From: Planctomycetaceae bacterium | Lineage (GTDB): Bacteria; Planctomycetota; Planctomycetia; Planctomycetales; Planctomycetaceae | Reading direction: 5' to 3' | DNA: 64,000 bases | Assembly (NCBI GenBank): GCA_002724315.1 | Contig: PBOJ01000014.1 | Location: forward strand, 33,774-97,773 | In this document: positions 1 through 8,526 of the stretch, piece by piece | Position numbering within the stretch: position 1 is the first letter of the stretch | Layout: every line of letters starts with the position of its first letter | The notes under the pieces: model-generated | What the model was told of the DNA's origin: nothing | The model's database searches: none | What the model saw: only the letters and a program-made list of their open reading frames with translations | Translations under genes and position numbers: made by a program

Positions 1-405
1 AGCTTCGCGGTCTCGATTCCCGTGGCGGTGGCAATCGGACGGCTGGCCTGTTTCACCAACGGATGCTGTCACGGCATCGCCACCGGCCTGCCGTGGGGCG
101 TCGATTTCGGTGACGGAATCGCGCGACATCCGACACAGATCTACGAGTCGTTGTTTCACCTGGGCTGTGCCGTCGTGCTGGCATCTTTGCGGCGTGACGG
201 GATGCTTACCGGACAACTGTTCAAGCTCTACCTGGTCGTGTATTCGACCTACCGCTTCGCGACCGAATTCATCCGCCCCGAGGCGAAATTGTGGGGCGGC
301 TGGACGGGATACCAGTGGGCGGCGGTGGTGATGGTGGGGGTTTTCGGTGCCCTGTGGTGGGCACAGGCCCGGACTGGCCAGCGTGATGTCGACGCGGTAG
401 GGTAG
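1..405 (+). CDS. lgt: Prolipoprotein diacylglyceryl transferase, 3' part only
   Basis: C-terminal 134 residues of an Lgt-type inner-membrane enzyme, which moves diacylglycerol from phosphatidylglycerol onto the lipobox cysteine of prolipoproteins. The frame is open at the left window edge, so the N-terminal half is missing. Visible family motifs are GRLACFTNGCCHG near the start of the fragment, PWGV, and RHPTQIYE, followed by two hydrophobic segments, including one near the C-terminus. Several lipoproteins elsewhere in the window (substrate-binding protein, BamD-like, LptE-like) would be its substrates. The family call is firm; Lgt paralogues exist in some planctomycetes, so which copy this is cannot be told. 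Confidence 0.85.
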   Translation, partial: SFAVSIPVAVAIGRLACFTNGCCHGIATGLPWGVDFGDGIARHPTQIYESLFHLGCAVVLASLRRDGMLTGQLFKLYLVVYSTYRFATEFIRPEAKLWGGWTGYQWAAVVMVGVFGALWWAQARTGQRDVDAVG

Positions 406-536
406 ACCCGGTTGTTCCCGCCGTGTTGATTCACTGGCATCGAGTGCCGTGGTCGAGCCGTGGTGGGGCCGTCAGCTCTATCGAGCGACCGCTCGTGCCG
501 GCCGGGCACTTTGCGGATCGCGCATCGCACCCGGCC

Positions 537-540
537 GGAG
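537..540 (+). promoter_or_regulatory. Shine-Dalgarno of the FKBP gene inside an inverted repeat
   Basis: GGAG lies 9 nt before the ATG at 550 and decides that start over the longer upstream reading. It overlaps the right arm of a perfect 9-bp inverted repeat, CCGGCCGGG (498-506) with CCCGGCCGG (530-538). In an mRNA the helix would partly hide the ribosome site. Confidence 0.45.
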
Positions 541-549
541 TACACAGGC

Positions 550-1344
550 ATGCGACAACTGACTCTCTCGCTGACTCTCGGCTTCGCGGTTCTGCTGACA
601 GCGGTCGCACCGTCGGTCGATGCTCAGGACAAGAAGACGAAAAAAGGTGCGGCCAAAAAGGGTGCGGCCGGATCGACTCTGAAGACCAATCGTGACAAGG
701 CGAGCTACGCGATCGGGCTGCAGATCGGCCAGGCACTCAAACGGCAGGGTCTCGACATCGATCCCAAGCTGTTGGCTGCCGGAATCTCCGATACGCTGTC
801 CGGCAAGAAGCCCGCTCTGAGTGACCAGCAGTTGCAGGCCGCGCTGACGGCCTTCCAGCAGGAGATGCAGACCCAGCAGGCGGACAAGGCCAAGGCGGCA
901 TCCGAAAAGAACAAGAAGGCGGGTACGGCGTTCCTGGCAGGCAATGCCAAGAAAAAGGGTGTCAAGACGACCAAGAGTGGCTTGCAGTACCAGGTGCTGA
1001 AGGCCGGCAAAGGTGCCAGGCCCAAGGCGACCGACACCGTCGAGGTACACTATCGTGGCATGCTGATTGACGGGAAGGTTTTCGATGAGTCGTTCAAGGG
1101 AAAGATTCCGGCCAAAGCCGACCAAACGGTCAAGTTTGCCGCCAACCGGGTGATCCGGGGCTGGACCGAAGCGTTGCAACTGATGCCGGTCGGTTCGGTT
1201 TACCGGCTGGTGATTCCTTCCGAGCTCGGCTACGGCGCCCGGGGTGCTGGACAGGAAATCGGACCGCACTCGGTGCTGATTTTCGAGGTGCATCTGTTGG
1301 CGATCGAGACGAGCAAGAAGAAGCCGAGCAAGAAGAAGAACTAG
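550..1344 (+). CDS. Secreted FKBP-type peptidyl-prolyl cis-trans isomerase (FkpA/Mip type)
   Basis: 264 residues. A signal peptide ending near VDAQ is followed by a lysine/alanine-rich linker, then an N-terminal FkpA/Mip-like helical dimerisation region (SYAIGLQIGQALKRQG, about residues 40-130) and a C-terminal FKBP domain. The FKBP domain shows VEVHYRGMLIDGKVFDES, VIRGWTEALQLMPVGS and SELGYGARGAGQEIGPHSVL. The protein should isomerise Xaa-Pro bonds during folding of exported or outer-membrane proteins in the periplasm. The ATG at 550 is preferred because it begins the signal peptide and follows GGAG; the frame extends upstream to 460 without a plausible start. The C-terminus is a short lysine-rich tail. 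Confidence 0.9.
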   Translation: MRQLTLSLTLGFAVLLTAVAPSVDAQDKKTKKGAAKKGAAGSTLKTNRDKASYAIGLQIGQALKRQGLDIDPKLLAAGISDTLSGKKPALSDQQLQAALTAFQQEMQTQQADKAKAASEKNKKAGTAFLAGNAKKKGVKTTKSGLQYQVLKAGKGARPKATDTVEVHYRGMLIDGKVFDESFKGKIPAKADQTVKFAANRVIRGWTEALQLMPVGSVYRLVIPSELGYGARGAGQEIGPHSVLIFEVHLLAIETSKKKPSKKKN

Positions 1345-1402
1345 ATCCGACGTTGTTCAGGGAGCGTGCCGGCCGAGTGTTTTCGGTCGGTGCGGCGGTG
1401 AC

Positions 1403-2980
1403 TTGCCCGCGACACTCCGCACTGCTGACCTGGTCGTGATTGGCCTGGGGATGGCCCTGATCGCTGCGATCGGGGTCGTCTGCTCCCGGAAGAGCCGAAC
1501 TGCCGGTGGGTACTTCCTGGCAGATCGCTCGTTGCCCGGTTGGGCTGTCGGTTTCTCGCTGATGGCCACGATCGTCAGCTCGATGACCTTTCTGGCCCTG
1601 CCGGCGGCGGCCTACCAGACCAACTGGCGTCATCTGCCGGCCAACGCCATGTACCTGCTGGCGATCCCGGTGGCGTGGCTGCTGTTCGTGCCCTTTTACC
1701 GGGCCGGTGGCCTGCAGTCGGCCTACGAATATCTCGAGCGGCGCTTCGGGCTCTGGGCCCGGCTCTATGCCGGCGGGGCCTTCATCCTGTTCCACCTGGC
1801 ACGGATGGGCCTGATCCTGTTCGTGGCTTCCGAGTCGATCCAGCTGATGATTGGCCGTCGCGAGGACTGGGTGCTCGATGTGGTGATGATCGTTTTCGGT
1901 GTCATCGTGTCGGGTTACACCGTGCTGGGTGGGCTTCGGGCAGTGATCTGGACCGATGTGTTGCAGGGCGTGGCATTGATAGGCGGTGGGTTGATCTGTT
2001 TGCCGATTCTGCTCAACGGGATTCCGGAGGGGTTGTCGGGACTCCTGGAGGTGGCCGGTGAACACGACAAGATGAGCTTCGGGGTGTCCGAAGGCGACGT
2101 GCGCGGCCACACGATGGGCGCCACGATGCTGACCAAGCTGATCGTGTTCCTGCAGATCATGGGAACCGACCAGACGACGGTGCAGCGGTACATGGCCGCC
2201 GGCAGCCGCCGCGAGGCCAACCGGGCGTTGTGGGTTGGCGGGTTGCTGACTTTTCCCGTCTGGGGCTATTTCCTGTTTGTGGGCACCGCGCTGTTCGTCT
2301 TCTACCGGTTCCAGGCCGACCCGGCCGTCGCCGGTCTGTCCCCCGAGCAGATCTTTCCGCACTTCATCATCACTCGTGTTCCTGCCGGCGTGGCGGGATT
2401 CGTGATCGTGGGACTGATCGCTGCCGCCATGTCGACACTCGACAGCAGTATCAATGCCATCGCCGCCACCTTGACCAATGACTTTTACCGGAGACTGTGG
2501 CGGCGGGATCGTGACGACCACCACTACGGGCGAGTGGGGCGAGGGCTGAGCCTGGTGACCGGTGCGGTGATGATCGGCAGCGGGTTGCTGATCCACGCGT
2601 CGCGGACCGCTGAGGGAGTCGAAGATGTTCAGACGAAACTGCTGAGCATCCTGGGTGGCGGATTGCTGGGCCTGTTTCTGCTGGGATTGCTCACTCGTCG
2701 GGCCACCGGCCGTTCGGCCGCCACCGCCACCGCTGTGTCGGTTGCACTGGTCACCGGCTGGGTGGCACTTGGCAGTGGGGCCGCCGCCTCGTGGTTCCCG
2801 GCGCTGCACGAGCGGGTGCTGGACACGTTCTGGGTCGGCGTCGTGGCCAATCCCCTGCTGTTTGGCATCGGCTGGGCACTGGGTGGGCGCCCAGGCACCG
2901 ACGGCCGTTCACTGGACGGGCTGACTGTCTGGACGACCGACAGCACAACAACGGAGATCGCACCGGGTCTCCCGGACTAG
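1403..2980 (+). CDS. Sodium:solute symporter (SSS family)
   Basis: 525 residues with about 13 hydrophobic segments. The N-terminus has the family pattern of a first helix followed by AGGYFLADRSLPGWAVG and FSLMATIVSSMTFLALPA, typical of SSS carriers; later GYTVLGGLRAVIWTDVLQ and GLIAAAMSTLDSSINAIA are classic SSS motifs. It should couple inward sodium flux to uptake of an organic solute, which cannot be named from sequence. The TTG at 1403 is the most upstream fitting start; the Shine-Dalgarno is poor, so the exact start is uncertain. Its stop overlaps the stop of the convergent gene at 2977. Confidence 0.9.
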   Translation: MPATLRTADLVVIGLGMALIAAIGVVCSRKSRTAGGYFLADRSLPGWAVGFSLMATIVSSMTFLALPAAAYQTNWRHLPANAMYLLAIPVAWLLFVPFYRAGGLQSAYEYLERRFGLWARLYAGGAFILFHLARMGLILFVASESIQLMIGRREDWVLDVVMIVFGVIVSGYTVLGGLRAVIWTDVLQGVALIGGGLICLPILLNGIPEGLSGLLEVAGEHDKMSFGVSEGDVRGHTMGATMLTKLIVFLQIMGTDQTTVQRYMAAGSRREANRALWVGGLLTFPVWGYFLFVGTALFVFYRFQADPAVAGLSPEQIFPHFIITRVPAGVAGFVIVGLIAAAMSTLDSSINAIAATLTNDFYRRLWRRDRDDHHYGRVGRGLSLVTGAVMIGSGLLIHASRTAEGVEDVQTKLLSILGGGLLGLFLLGLLTRRATGRSAATATAVSVALVTGWVALGSGAAASWFPALHERVLDTFWVGVVANPLLFGIGWALGGRPGTDGRSLDGLTVWTTDSTTTEIAPGLPD

Positions 2981-3414
2981 ATCTTACCGGCGATGTTCTG
3001 CAACCGGTCGGCCAGCGGTCCGAGAATGCGGCTGCGGGCGACCAGGTCCCGCACGTCCCCGGGAGGGTTTCTCAGGTCCTCGGGATCCAGGCCCACCATT
3101 TCCAGCCGGCAGTAGACTCCGTTACGGGTCAGTCCCAGCTTCTTGGCCACGCCCTGGGGCCCCTTGATGCGACCGTCGGGACTGTTGCGAAATGCGGTGA
3201 GCAGGTCGTAGAGCTGCACCAGCCCGCTCAGCAGGCTGTGCGCGTCGGCGATCAACGGCCGGTCGCCGGTTTCGAAGGCGTGTTGCTCGACGCGACGGAT
3301 GTTTTCGACCAGTTCCCCGACGGCCTGGCGATCTTCGTCGGTCCAGAAACGGCCTCCGTCCGGGGTGTTGTGGGACGGGCCGTCGTGAGTTCGGTTGGTC
3401 GTGATGCCTGGCAT
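2977..3414 (-). CDS. Small protein with a Fis-like helix-turn-helix, function unknown
   Basis: 145 residues from the ATG at 3414; the frame could start at 3474. The middle is helical, and residues about 95-120 read GVAKKLGLTRNGVYCRLEM, which resembles the C-terminal HTH of Fis/NtrC-type proteins in spacing and residues. I do not recognise the rest. It is convergent with the symporter (stop codons overlap) and lies downstream of the NMT1-type ABC genes on the same strand, so it could be their last cotranscribed gene or an independent regulator. No ligand domain is seen. Confidence 0.6.
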   Translation of the reverse strand: MPGITTNRTHDGPSHNTPDGGRFWTDEDRQAVGELVENIRRVEQHAFETGDRPLIADAHSLLSGLVQLYDLLTAFRNSPDGRIKGPQGVAKKLGLTRNGVYCRLEMVGLDPEDLRNPPGDVRDLVARSRILGPLADRLQNIAGKI

Positions 3415-3498
3415 GCTGTGTCGATTCCCCCGGCCCACCGCTGTCATTTTCCCGTCGGGGATCAGCAATGGCAATACGGATTGGCCCGGTCCGTGAGG

Positions 3499-4515
3499 TC
3501 ACTCGCTTTCCAGGAATCGGTTCGTGAAGGTCTCTGACACGTTCACTGCTCCGGGCTTGATCGCCTCAACTTCCACCAGCTGATCCAGCAGCGTCTTCCA
3601 GCGTGCTTCGCTCATCTGCCCCAGTTGCTTGCGGGGGGTGTCCTCGGTCGAGCACAACTCCTGCAACTCCTTTGCGCCGAAAGCGAGAATCGGCAGGCCC
3701 ATCTCCTCGTTTCGTTCGTGGATCGCCTGGTTGGTCCGGCTGGGATCATCAAGGTACTTCTGCCATCCGGCGATCGATGCCCGGACCATGGCGGTCACCA
3801 GTTCAGGCCGATTCTTGATCACTTCCGGTGTCGTGATCAATACGCTGGTGTAGGGATTGAAACCGAGGTCAGAGACCATCAGGACGCGGGGGCGAACGGA
3901 TTTCTGACGAGCGACAAACGGCTCGCTGATCGAATACCCCTGTTGTGCGAAGTCGTCATCGAGCAGGAACTGTGTGACATTGCCGGCATAAGGCACCAGC
4001 TGCACTCCGCTCAGGTCGATTTTCTTCTGCAGAAATAGCGACCAGGTGGCCGTGCTGCTGACAGCCAGTGAACTGACCTGTCCCAGCTTCTCGAGCGAGT
4101 CGATTCCCGAGTTTTCGTGGACCATCACGCACCGTGGGCTGACCTGCATCGCTGCCATCACTGCCACCGTTTTGGCTCCGGCGGCGTGGCCGACCAGCAC
4201 GCGGTCGGCGTTGGTCACACCGAACAGGACCCGCCCCGTGGCGACCTGGGTGATGACCTGGACCCCTGGGCCTCCGGGTCGAATTTCCACATCCAACCCG
4301 GCGTCGTCGTAAAGCTCGTGGACATCGGCAGAAAAGAACCCGCCGTGTTCGGCTTCCGGAAACCAGTTCAATTGCAGAGACACCGCGGTGGGTGGCCGGA
4401 CGATCTTGTCGGCAGAATCATCTTCGGGAACAGGCCGCGTTTCACCGCAACCTGCACAGGCCAGCAGCACTACAAGCGGCCAGTGTCGAAGCCGGCGAGA
4501 GGAGGTGGACGGCAT
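3499..4515 (-). CDS. ABC transporter substrate-binding lipoprotein, NMT1/THI5-like
   Basis: 338 residues. The N-terminus is a lipoprotein signal (WPLVVLLACAGC) so the mature protein would be anchored by its first cysteine. The body matches the NMT1/THI5-like periplasmic binding fold: LNWFPEAEHGGFFSADVH, a GGPG loop, VATGRVLFGVTNADRVL and later an aromatic-rich C-terminal lobe. Members bind pyrimidine thiamine precursors, riboflavin, aliphatic sulfonates or related small molecules; the ligand here is not predictable. It is the last gene of an ATPase-permease-binding protein unit on the minus strand, 75 bp after the permease. Confidence 0.85.
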   Translation of the reverse strand: MPSTSSRRLRHWPLVVLLACAGCGETRPVPEDDSADKIVRPPTAVSLQLNWFPEAEHGGFFSADVHELYDDAGLDVEIRPGGPGVQVITQVATGRVLFGVTNADRVLVGHAAGAKTVAVMAAMQVSPRCVMVHENSGIDSLEKLGQVSSLAVSSTATWSLFLQKKIDLSGVQLVPYAGNVTQFLLDDDFAQQGYSISEPFVARQKSVRPRVLMVSDLGFNPYTSVLITTPEVIKNRPELVTAMVRASIAGWQKYLDDPSRTNQAIHERNEEMGLPILAFGAKELQELCSTEDTPRKQLGQMSEARWKTLLDQLVEVEAIKPGAVNVSETFTNRFLESE

Positions 4516-4590
4516 GCGAGGGTGTCCGGGAGGGTTGTGGCTGGGTCATTGTTGTTGTTCACGGGACGGTTGTCACGTCGTTGGCAATTC

Positions 4591-5379
4591 TTACTTCTCA
4601 ACGCCCGATCCCCACCGTGCCAGCAGTGTCGAGCCGGTCAAGGTCACAATTCCGAACAGGGCGATTCCCAGGAGTGCCGAGGCGATCACCGCGGCGAAGA
4701 GGTGTGCCGTCTTGAGGTTCTGCGACGTGCTGAGGACCAGGTACCCCAGCCCGTAGTGGGTCGTTGTGTGGCCGACGAAGAACTCGCCGACGATCGCTCC
4801 GATCACGGCCATTCCACTGCTGGTCCGGGCCCCGGTGACCAGGTAGGGCACCGCGTGAGGGAGTCTCAGTTTCCAGAGCACCTGCCAGCGGCCGGCACGG
4901 TAGAGTCGAAACAGCTCGAGCAGATCCTCGTCGATGTTGAGCAGTCCCGAGGTGGTCGAGGCAATGATCGGGAACAGGCTGATGATCAGTGTCACCAGCA
5001 CGACGCTGGCGAACCCTGTGCCGAACCAGGTGATGATCAGTGGGGCGATGGCGATGATCGGGACCGTCTGCAGGAAGATCGCATACGGGTAGCAGCTGGC
5101 CCGCACGAGCCGGGATTGCGAGAAGATGACGGCGATCAGGACACCGCCAAGCAGGCTGGCGGCGAACCCGGCGACGGCGGCCACTCCGGTTCGGGCGGTC
5201 GCGGACAGCAATCGGTCACCGTCCTCGACCACCGCAGTGGCCACGTCGGTGGGAGCGGGGACAAGGAACACCGGCCAGTCGAACCACCACACGGCCGTCT
5301 GCCACCCGGTCAACACGACCAAAAGCAGCAACAGCGGTGGCCACCAGGCCGCCAGGCGGAACCAGGATGACGGGCTCAC
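4591..5379 (-). CDS. ABC transporter permease (SsuC/TauC/ThiX-like)
   Basis: 262 residues with six predicted transmembrane helices. The segment TWFGTGFASVVLVTLIISLFP with the following helix and RLPHAVPYLVTGARTSSGMA forms the EAA-type cytoplasmic loop that docks to the ATPase. This is the single-permease layout of the nitrate/sulfonate/taurine/pyrimidine-precursor group. Its GTG/ATG region overlaps the ATPase gene by 4 bp, so the two are translationally coupled. Confidence 0.88.
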   Translation of the reverse strand: MSPSSWFRLAAWWPPLLLLLVVLTGWQTAVWWFDWPVFLVPAPTDVATAVVEDGDRLLSATARTGVAAVAGFAASLLGGVLIAVIFSQSRLVRASCYPYAIFLQTVPIIAIAPLIITWFGTGFASVVLVTLIISLFPIIASTTSGLLNIDEDLLELFRLYRAGRWQVLWKLRLPHAVPYLVTGARTSSGMAVIGAIVGEFFVGHTTTHYGLGYLVLSTSQNLKTAHLFAAVIASALLGIALFGIVTLTGSTLLARWGSGVEK

Positions 5380-6152
5380 CTCGCCTCCTCCCGGTCACTA
5401 TTCCGCAGGGTGGTTGAGACGTCACCGGCCAGTTGTGCGAAATCGGCGGTGGCCCGTAGTGCGGCGTTGCGAGGTCGAGAGAACCCGACGGGCACGTGTA
5501 CGAATTCATCCCCGGTGGTCGCCGGCATCACCACCACCCGGTCGGCCAGGAACACCGCCTCGGAGACGTTGTGGGTGACGAAAATGGCCGTGGTGCCGCG
5601 AGCCGAGTGAATCTCGAGCAACTCCTCGTTGAGTTGTTCTCTGAGCAGGTCGTCGAGCGCGGCGAAGGGTTCGTCGAGCAGCAACACATCGGGTCGAGTG
5701 ACCAGGGCCCGTGCCAGCGACACCCTCATCCGCATCCCTCCCGACAGTTCTCGCGGCCGTTTGACCGCGTCGGCCGGGCCGAAACTGATCAGCTCCAGGC
5801 TCTCGCCGACCCGCTGCCGGGCCTCTGTCGCTTCCACGCCCAGCAATTCCAGCGGCAGACGGATATTCTCTTCGACCGTTCGCCACGGCAACAGGTTGGG
5901 TTCCTGGAAGACCAGGGCAACCCGGGAATCCTCATATCGCTCCACTGTGCCGGAGGTGGGTTCCAACAGCCCGGCCATGAGTCTCAGTGCCGTCGACTTG
6001 CCGCAGCCCGAGGGGCCGACCAGGGACACGAATTCGCCGTCGGCGATTGTCAGATCAACCCGTTCGAGCACGGGGTGTCGCGCGTCGAAAGCCACAGTGA
6101 CCCCGTCGAATGACAGAGCCGGCAGAACGGATGGTGCCGACGGGGAATCCAA
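5376..6152 (-). CDS. ABC transporter ATP-binding protein (SsuB/TauB-like)
   Basis: 258 residues with a complete nucleotide-binding domain: Walker A GPSGCGKST (about residue 45), Q-loop VFQEPNLLPW, signature LSGGMRMRVSLARAL, Walker B DVLLLDEPFAALD, and H-loop FVTHNVSEAV. The QEPNLLPWRTVEENI region is typical of the nitrate/taurine/sulfonate subfamily. It is the first gene of the minus-strand transporter unit and should energise the permease encoded next, with 4 bp of overlap. The C-terminal 40 residues are a short tail without a recognised regulatory domain. Confidence 0.9.
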   Translation of the reverse strand: MDSPSAPSVLPALSFDGVTVAFDARHPVLERVDLTIADGEFVSLVGPSGCGKSTALRLMAGLLEPTSGTVERYEDSRVALVFQEPNLLPWRTVEENIRLPLELLGVEATEARQRVGESLELISFGPADAVKRPRELSGGMRMRVSLARALVTRPDVLLLDEPFAALDDLLREQLNEELLEIHSARGTTAIFVTHNVSEAVFLADRVVVMPATTGDEFVHVPVGFSRPRNAALRATADFAQLAGDVSTTLRNSDREEAR

Positions 6153-6328
6153 GATCAGGACGTTTCCGGGGAGGGGATGGCTGGACGGCCGGTGTGTGCC
6201 AATCCGTGTTCCGGCATCCTACCGGATCGGTCGGCTGGCTCTACCCATCCCCGAACGAGTCTCATCGGTTTCCTCTCGCATTGGCTGATCTCGACTCCCC
6301 CATTTGTCCTCGTGAAAAGAGGTTTTCG

Positions 6329-6667
6329 ATGGCCGGGCATCTGGCTTGGCCGAGACTCGTCGGGATGGTGATGGCGGTCCTGACTGCCGATCGAGGAGGC
6401 TACCGTGAGTTGATACGGCCGGGCGAGAACTTCACTTCCGATTCCGGGGTGATTATCCTCGGCCCGTTGGATCTCCCCTGCACCGTGCCGGCTCATGCCA
6501 GCCTGATGTACGCCAACAACGTGGCCAACTTCCTGTTGCACGTCTGTCGTGACGGCCAGATTGATGTCCAAACACAAGACGAGGTGGTTGTCGGGACGCT
6601 GGTCACCTGTGATGGACGTGTTGTCCACAAACGGGTCCGTAAGGTGCTGGGGTCGGCCGAGAGTTGA
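6329..6667 (+). pseudogene. Remnant of NAD(P) transhydrogenase subunit alpha (C-terminal end)
   Basis: From about 6365 the frame matches the end of the NAD(H)-binding domain of PntA plus the hydrophobic linker: DRGGYRELIRPGE, VIILGPLDLPCTVPAHAS, LMYANNVANFLLHV and an acidic DEVVVGTLVTCDGRVVH tail. A normal subunit has some 370 residues; about 270 residues before this point are absent, including the AlaDH-like NAD site, and no pntB lies nearby. The upstream part of the frame (6110-6360) shows no similarity and runs through the divergent intergenic region. It could be a decayed gene or a short expressed domain starting at the ATG at 6329, 6365 or 6371. It lies 12 bp before idh. Confidence 0.55.
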
Positions 6668-6679
6668 GGCAACCGACCG

Positions 6680-7717
6680 ATGAGTTCACATGATGTCGTA
6701 TTGATTCCCGGAGACGGGATCGGTCCAGAAGTCACTGCCGCCGCTCGCAAGATTCTCGAAGCGGTCGCCGCACCACTTTCGTTTCAGGTGCACCGTGCCG
6801 GCCTGGCGGCATTGGAGCAGGGCGAGGAGGTGTTGCCACAGTCGACTGTCGAAGCAATCCAGCACTGTGGTGTGGCGTTGAAGGGACCCTGTACGACACC
6901 GGTGGGCGAGGGTTTCACCTCGGTCAACGTTCAGCTCAGGCAACGCCTCAACCTGTTCGCCGCCGTCCGTCCGGTTCGCAACCTCGCGGGAGTCGACACC
7001 CGGTTTGATGACGTGGACCTGGTGATCATCCGCGAGAATACCGAGGGCCTTTACAGCGGGGTCGAGAACCAGGTCACCCCCGATGTGGTGATGAGTATGA
7101 AGGTGGCGACCGAGACGGCCTGCGACCGGATCGCCCGTTGGGGTTTCCGGTTCGCCACTCTCCGCAAAAGGAAGAAGATCACCGTCTTCCACAAAGCGAA
7201 TATCATGAAGATCACCGACGGACTGTTCCTGCGATGTGCCCGGAAGGTGCACCAGTCGGAGTACCCGAACATCGAGTACGAGGAGGTGATCATCGATGCG
7301 GGATGCATGAAGCTGGTGCAGGACCCGTCGCAGTTCGACGTGCTTCTGCTGGAGAATCTGTACGGAGACGTGGTCAGCGACCTGTGTGCGGGTCTGGTCG
7401 GCGGGCTGGGGGTCGTGCCCGGTGCCAATTACGGTGAGGACCTGGCGGTGTTCGAGGCGGTTCACGGTTCGGCACCCGACATCGCAGGCCAGGGAGTGGC
7501 CAATCCTCTGGCGGTGACCATGTCGTCGGTGATGATGCTCAATCACCTCGCCGAGACCCGTGATGATCCGTCCTGTCGTGAGTCGGCCGACCGAATCAAG
7601 GCCGCGTACAACCGTACGCTGGCCGATGGTTGCCTGACTCGTGACCTGGGGGGCGAACTGGATACGCAGGGCTTCGTCGACGCGTTGATCGAACGCATCG
7701 AGGCGGCTCGGTCGTGA
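6680..7717 (+). CDS. NAD-type isocitrate/isopropylmalate dehydrogenase family enzyme
   Basis: 345 residues, a full-length beta-decarboxylating dehydrogenase. It starts VVLIPGDGIGPEV, has the isocitrate-like phosphorylation-site loop region GEGFTSVNVQLRQRLNLFAAVRPV, RENTEGLYSGVEN, FHKANIMKITDGLF and the metal-binding LLLENLYGDVVSDLCAGL. The FHKANIMK and RENTEGLYSG motifs favour NAD-dependent isocitrate dehydrogenase (isocitrate to 2-oxoglutarate in the TCA cycle) over isopropylmalate dehydrogenase, but homoisocitrate or tartrate enzymes are close relatives. The stop overlaps the coaX start by 4 bp. Confidence 0.85.
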   Translation: MSSHDVVLIPGDGIGPEVTAAARKILEAVAAPLSFQVHRAGLAALEQGEEVLPQSTVEAIQHCGVALKGPCTTPVGEGFTSVNVQLRQRLNLFAAVRPVRNLAGVDTRFDDVDLVIIRENTEGLYSGVENQVTPDVVMSMKVATETACDRIARWGFRFATLRKRKKITVFHKANIMKITDGLFLRCARKVHQSEYPNIEYEEVIIDAGCMKLVQDPSQFDVLLLENLYGDVVSDLCAGLVGGLGVVPGANYGEDLAVFEAVHGSAPDIAGQGVANPLAVTMSSVMMLNHLAETRDDPSCRESADRIKAAYNRTLADGCLTRDLGGELDTQGFVDALIERIEAARS

Positions 7718-8526
7718 ATACATCCATCCCGTCGAGGCTGCTGGCCGTCGACGTCGGCAACAGCCGGATCAAGTTCGGGTTGTTCGACCTGGCCACCGCA
7801 GCCGGTGACTTGCCCGAGTTGATCGAGTCGATGGCCGTGGCGCCGGATGGCCCGGTTCCATGGGCTGAGATCGGTGGATGGCCCGGCGAATTCGAGATCC
7901 GCTCGTCGAGCATCGTGGCCGCATCGAACCCGGACGCGCGCGACATGTTGGTCTCCGGTTGGCCCGACGGCTGGTCCAGGCCGTGCGTGCTGGATGATGT
8001 TGATCGGCTGCCGTTGAAGGTCCGGCTGGAGGAACCCTCACGAACCGGAATCGACCGGTTGCTCAATGCGGTCGCGGCCAATCGGCTGGCTACCGACAAT
8101 CGTCCGTTGATCATCGTCGATTCGGGCACAGCCACGACCGTCGATGCGGTGGATGCCGACGGCGTGTTCCTGGGTGGGGCGATTTTGCCGGGCTTCGGAT
8201 TGCTGGCCAGGTCGCTGCAACGCTACACCACGTTGCTTCCGCTGGTCACCCTCGAAGAACTGGGCACCGGACCCCCGCCGGTGGTTGGCGGTGACACCAC
8301 GGCCGCCATCAAGAGTGGACTGTTTTATGGCCAACTGGGCGCGGTTCGCGAACTGGCGGCCGCGTTGGGGGACACGCTGGGAGACAAGGAGGCCGAGATG
8401 TTCCTGACCGGCGGGGGTGGTCCGTTGCTGGCCTCGGCCCTTCCCGAAGCCCGGCTGGTGCCCCACCTGGGATTGCACGGGCTGGCCGAGGTCTTTCGAG
8501 TGGATACGTCGGAGATGTCCCCGTGA
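7714..8526 (+). CDS. coaX: Type III pantothenate kinase
   Basis: 270 residues of the ASKHA fold. VDVGNSRIKFG near residue 10 is the phosphate-1 motif, RTGIDRLLNA at 110-119 is the pantothenate-site motif, and IIVDSGTATTVDAV near 132-145 is the second phosphate motif. GGAILPGF and the C-terminal LTGGGGPLLA are also diagnostic. The enzyme phosphorylates pantothenate in the first step of coenzyme A synthesis and is the feedback-insensitive type. It starts with GTG inside the idh stop (GTGA) and ends overlapping the next GTG, so three genes form one coupled unit. Confidence 0.9.
   Translation: MNTSIPSRLLAVDVGNSRIKFGLFDLATAAGDLPELIESMAVAPDGPVPWAEIGGWPGEFEIRSSSIVAASNPDARDMLVSGWPDGWSRPCVLDDVDRLPLKVRLEEPSRTGIDRLLNAVAANRLATDNRPLIIVDSGTATTVDAVDADGVFLGGAILPGFGLLARSLQRYTTLLPLVTLEELGTGPPPVVGGDTTAAIKSGLFYGQLGAVRELAAALGDTLGDKEAEMFLTGGGGPLLASALPEARLVPHLGLHGLAEVFRVDTSEMSP

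Noticed and set aside
1130..2809. 559-residue minus-strand ORF opposite the symporter
   Set aside because: His/Gln/Pro/Gly-rich shadow typical of high-GC antisense frames; the plus strand codes for a clear transporter.
6180..6270. Possible TPP riboswitch upstream of the NMT1-type ABC operon (minus strand CCGATCCGGTAGGATGCCGG)
   Set aside because: Only the last stem resembles the consensus; the CUGAGA bulge and the GCG after the stem are missing or misplaced.
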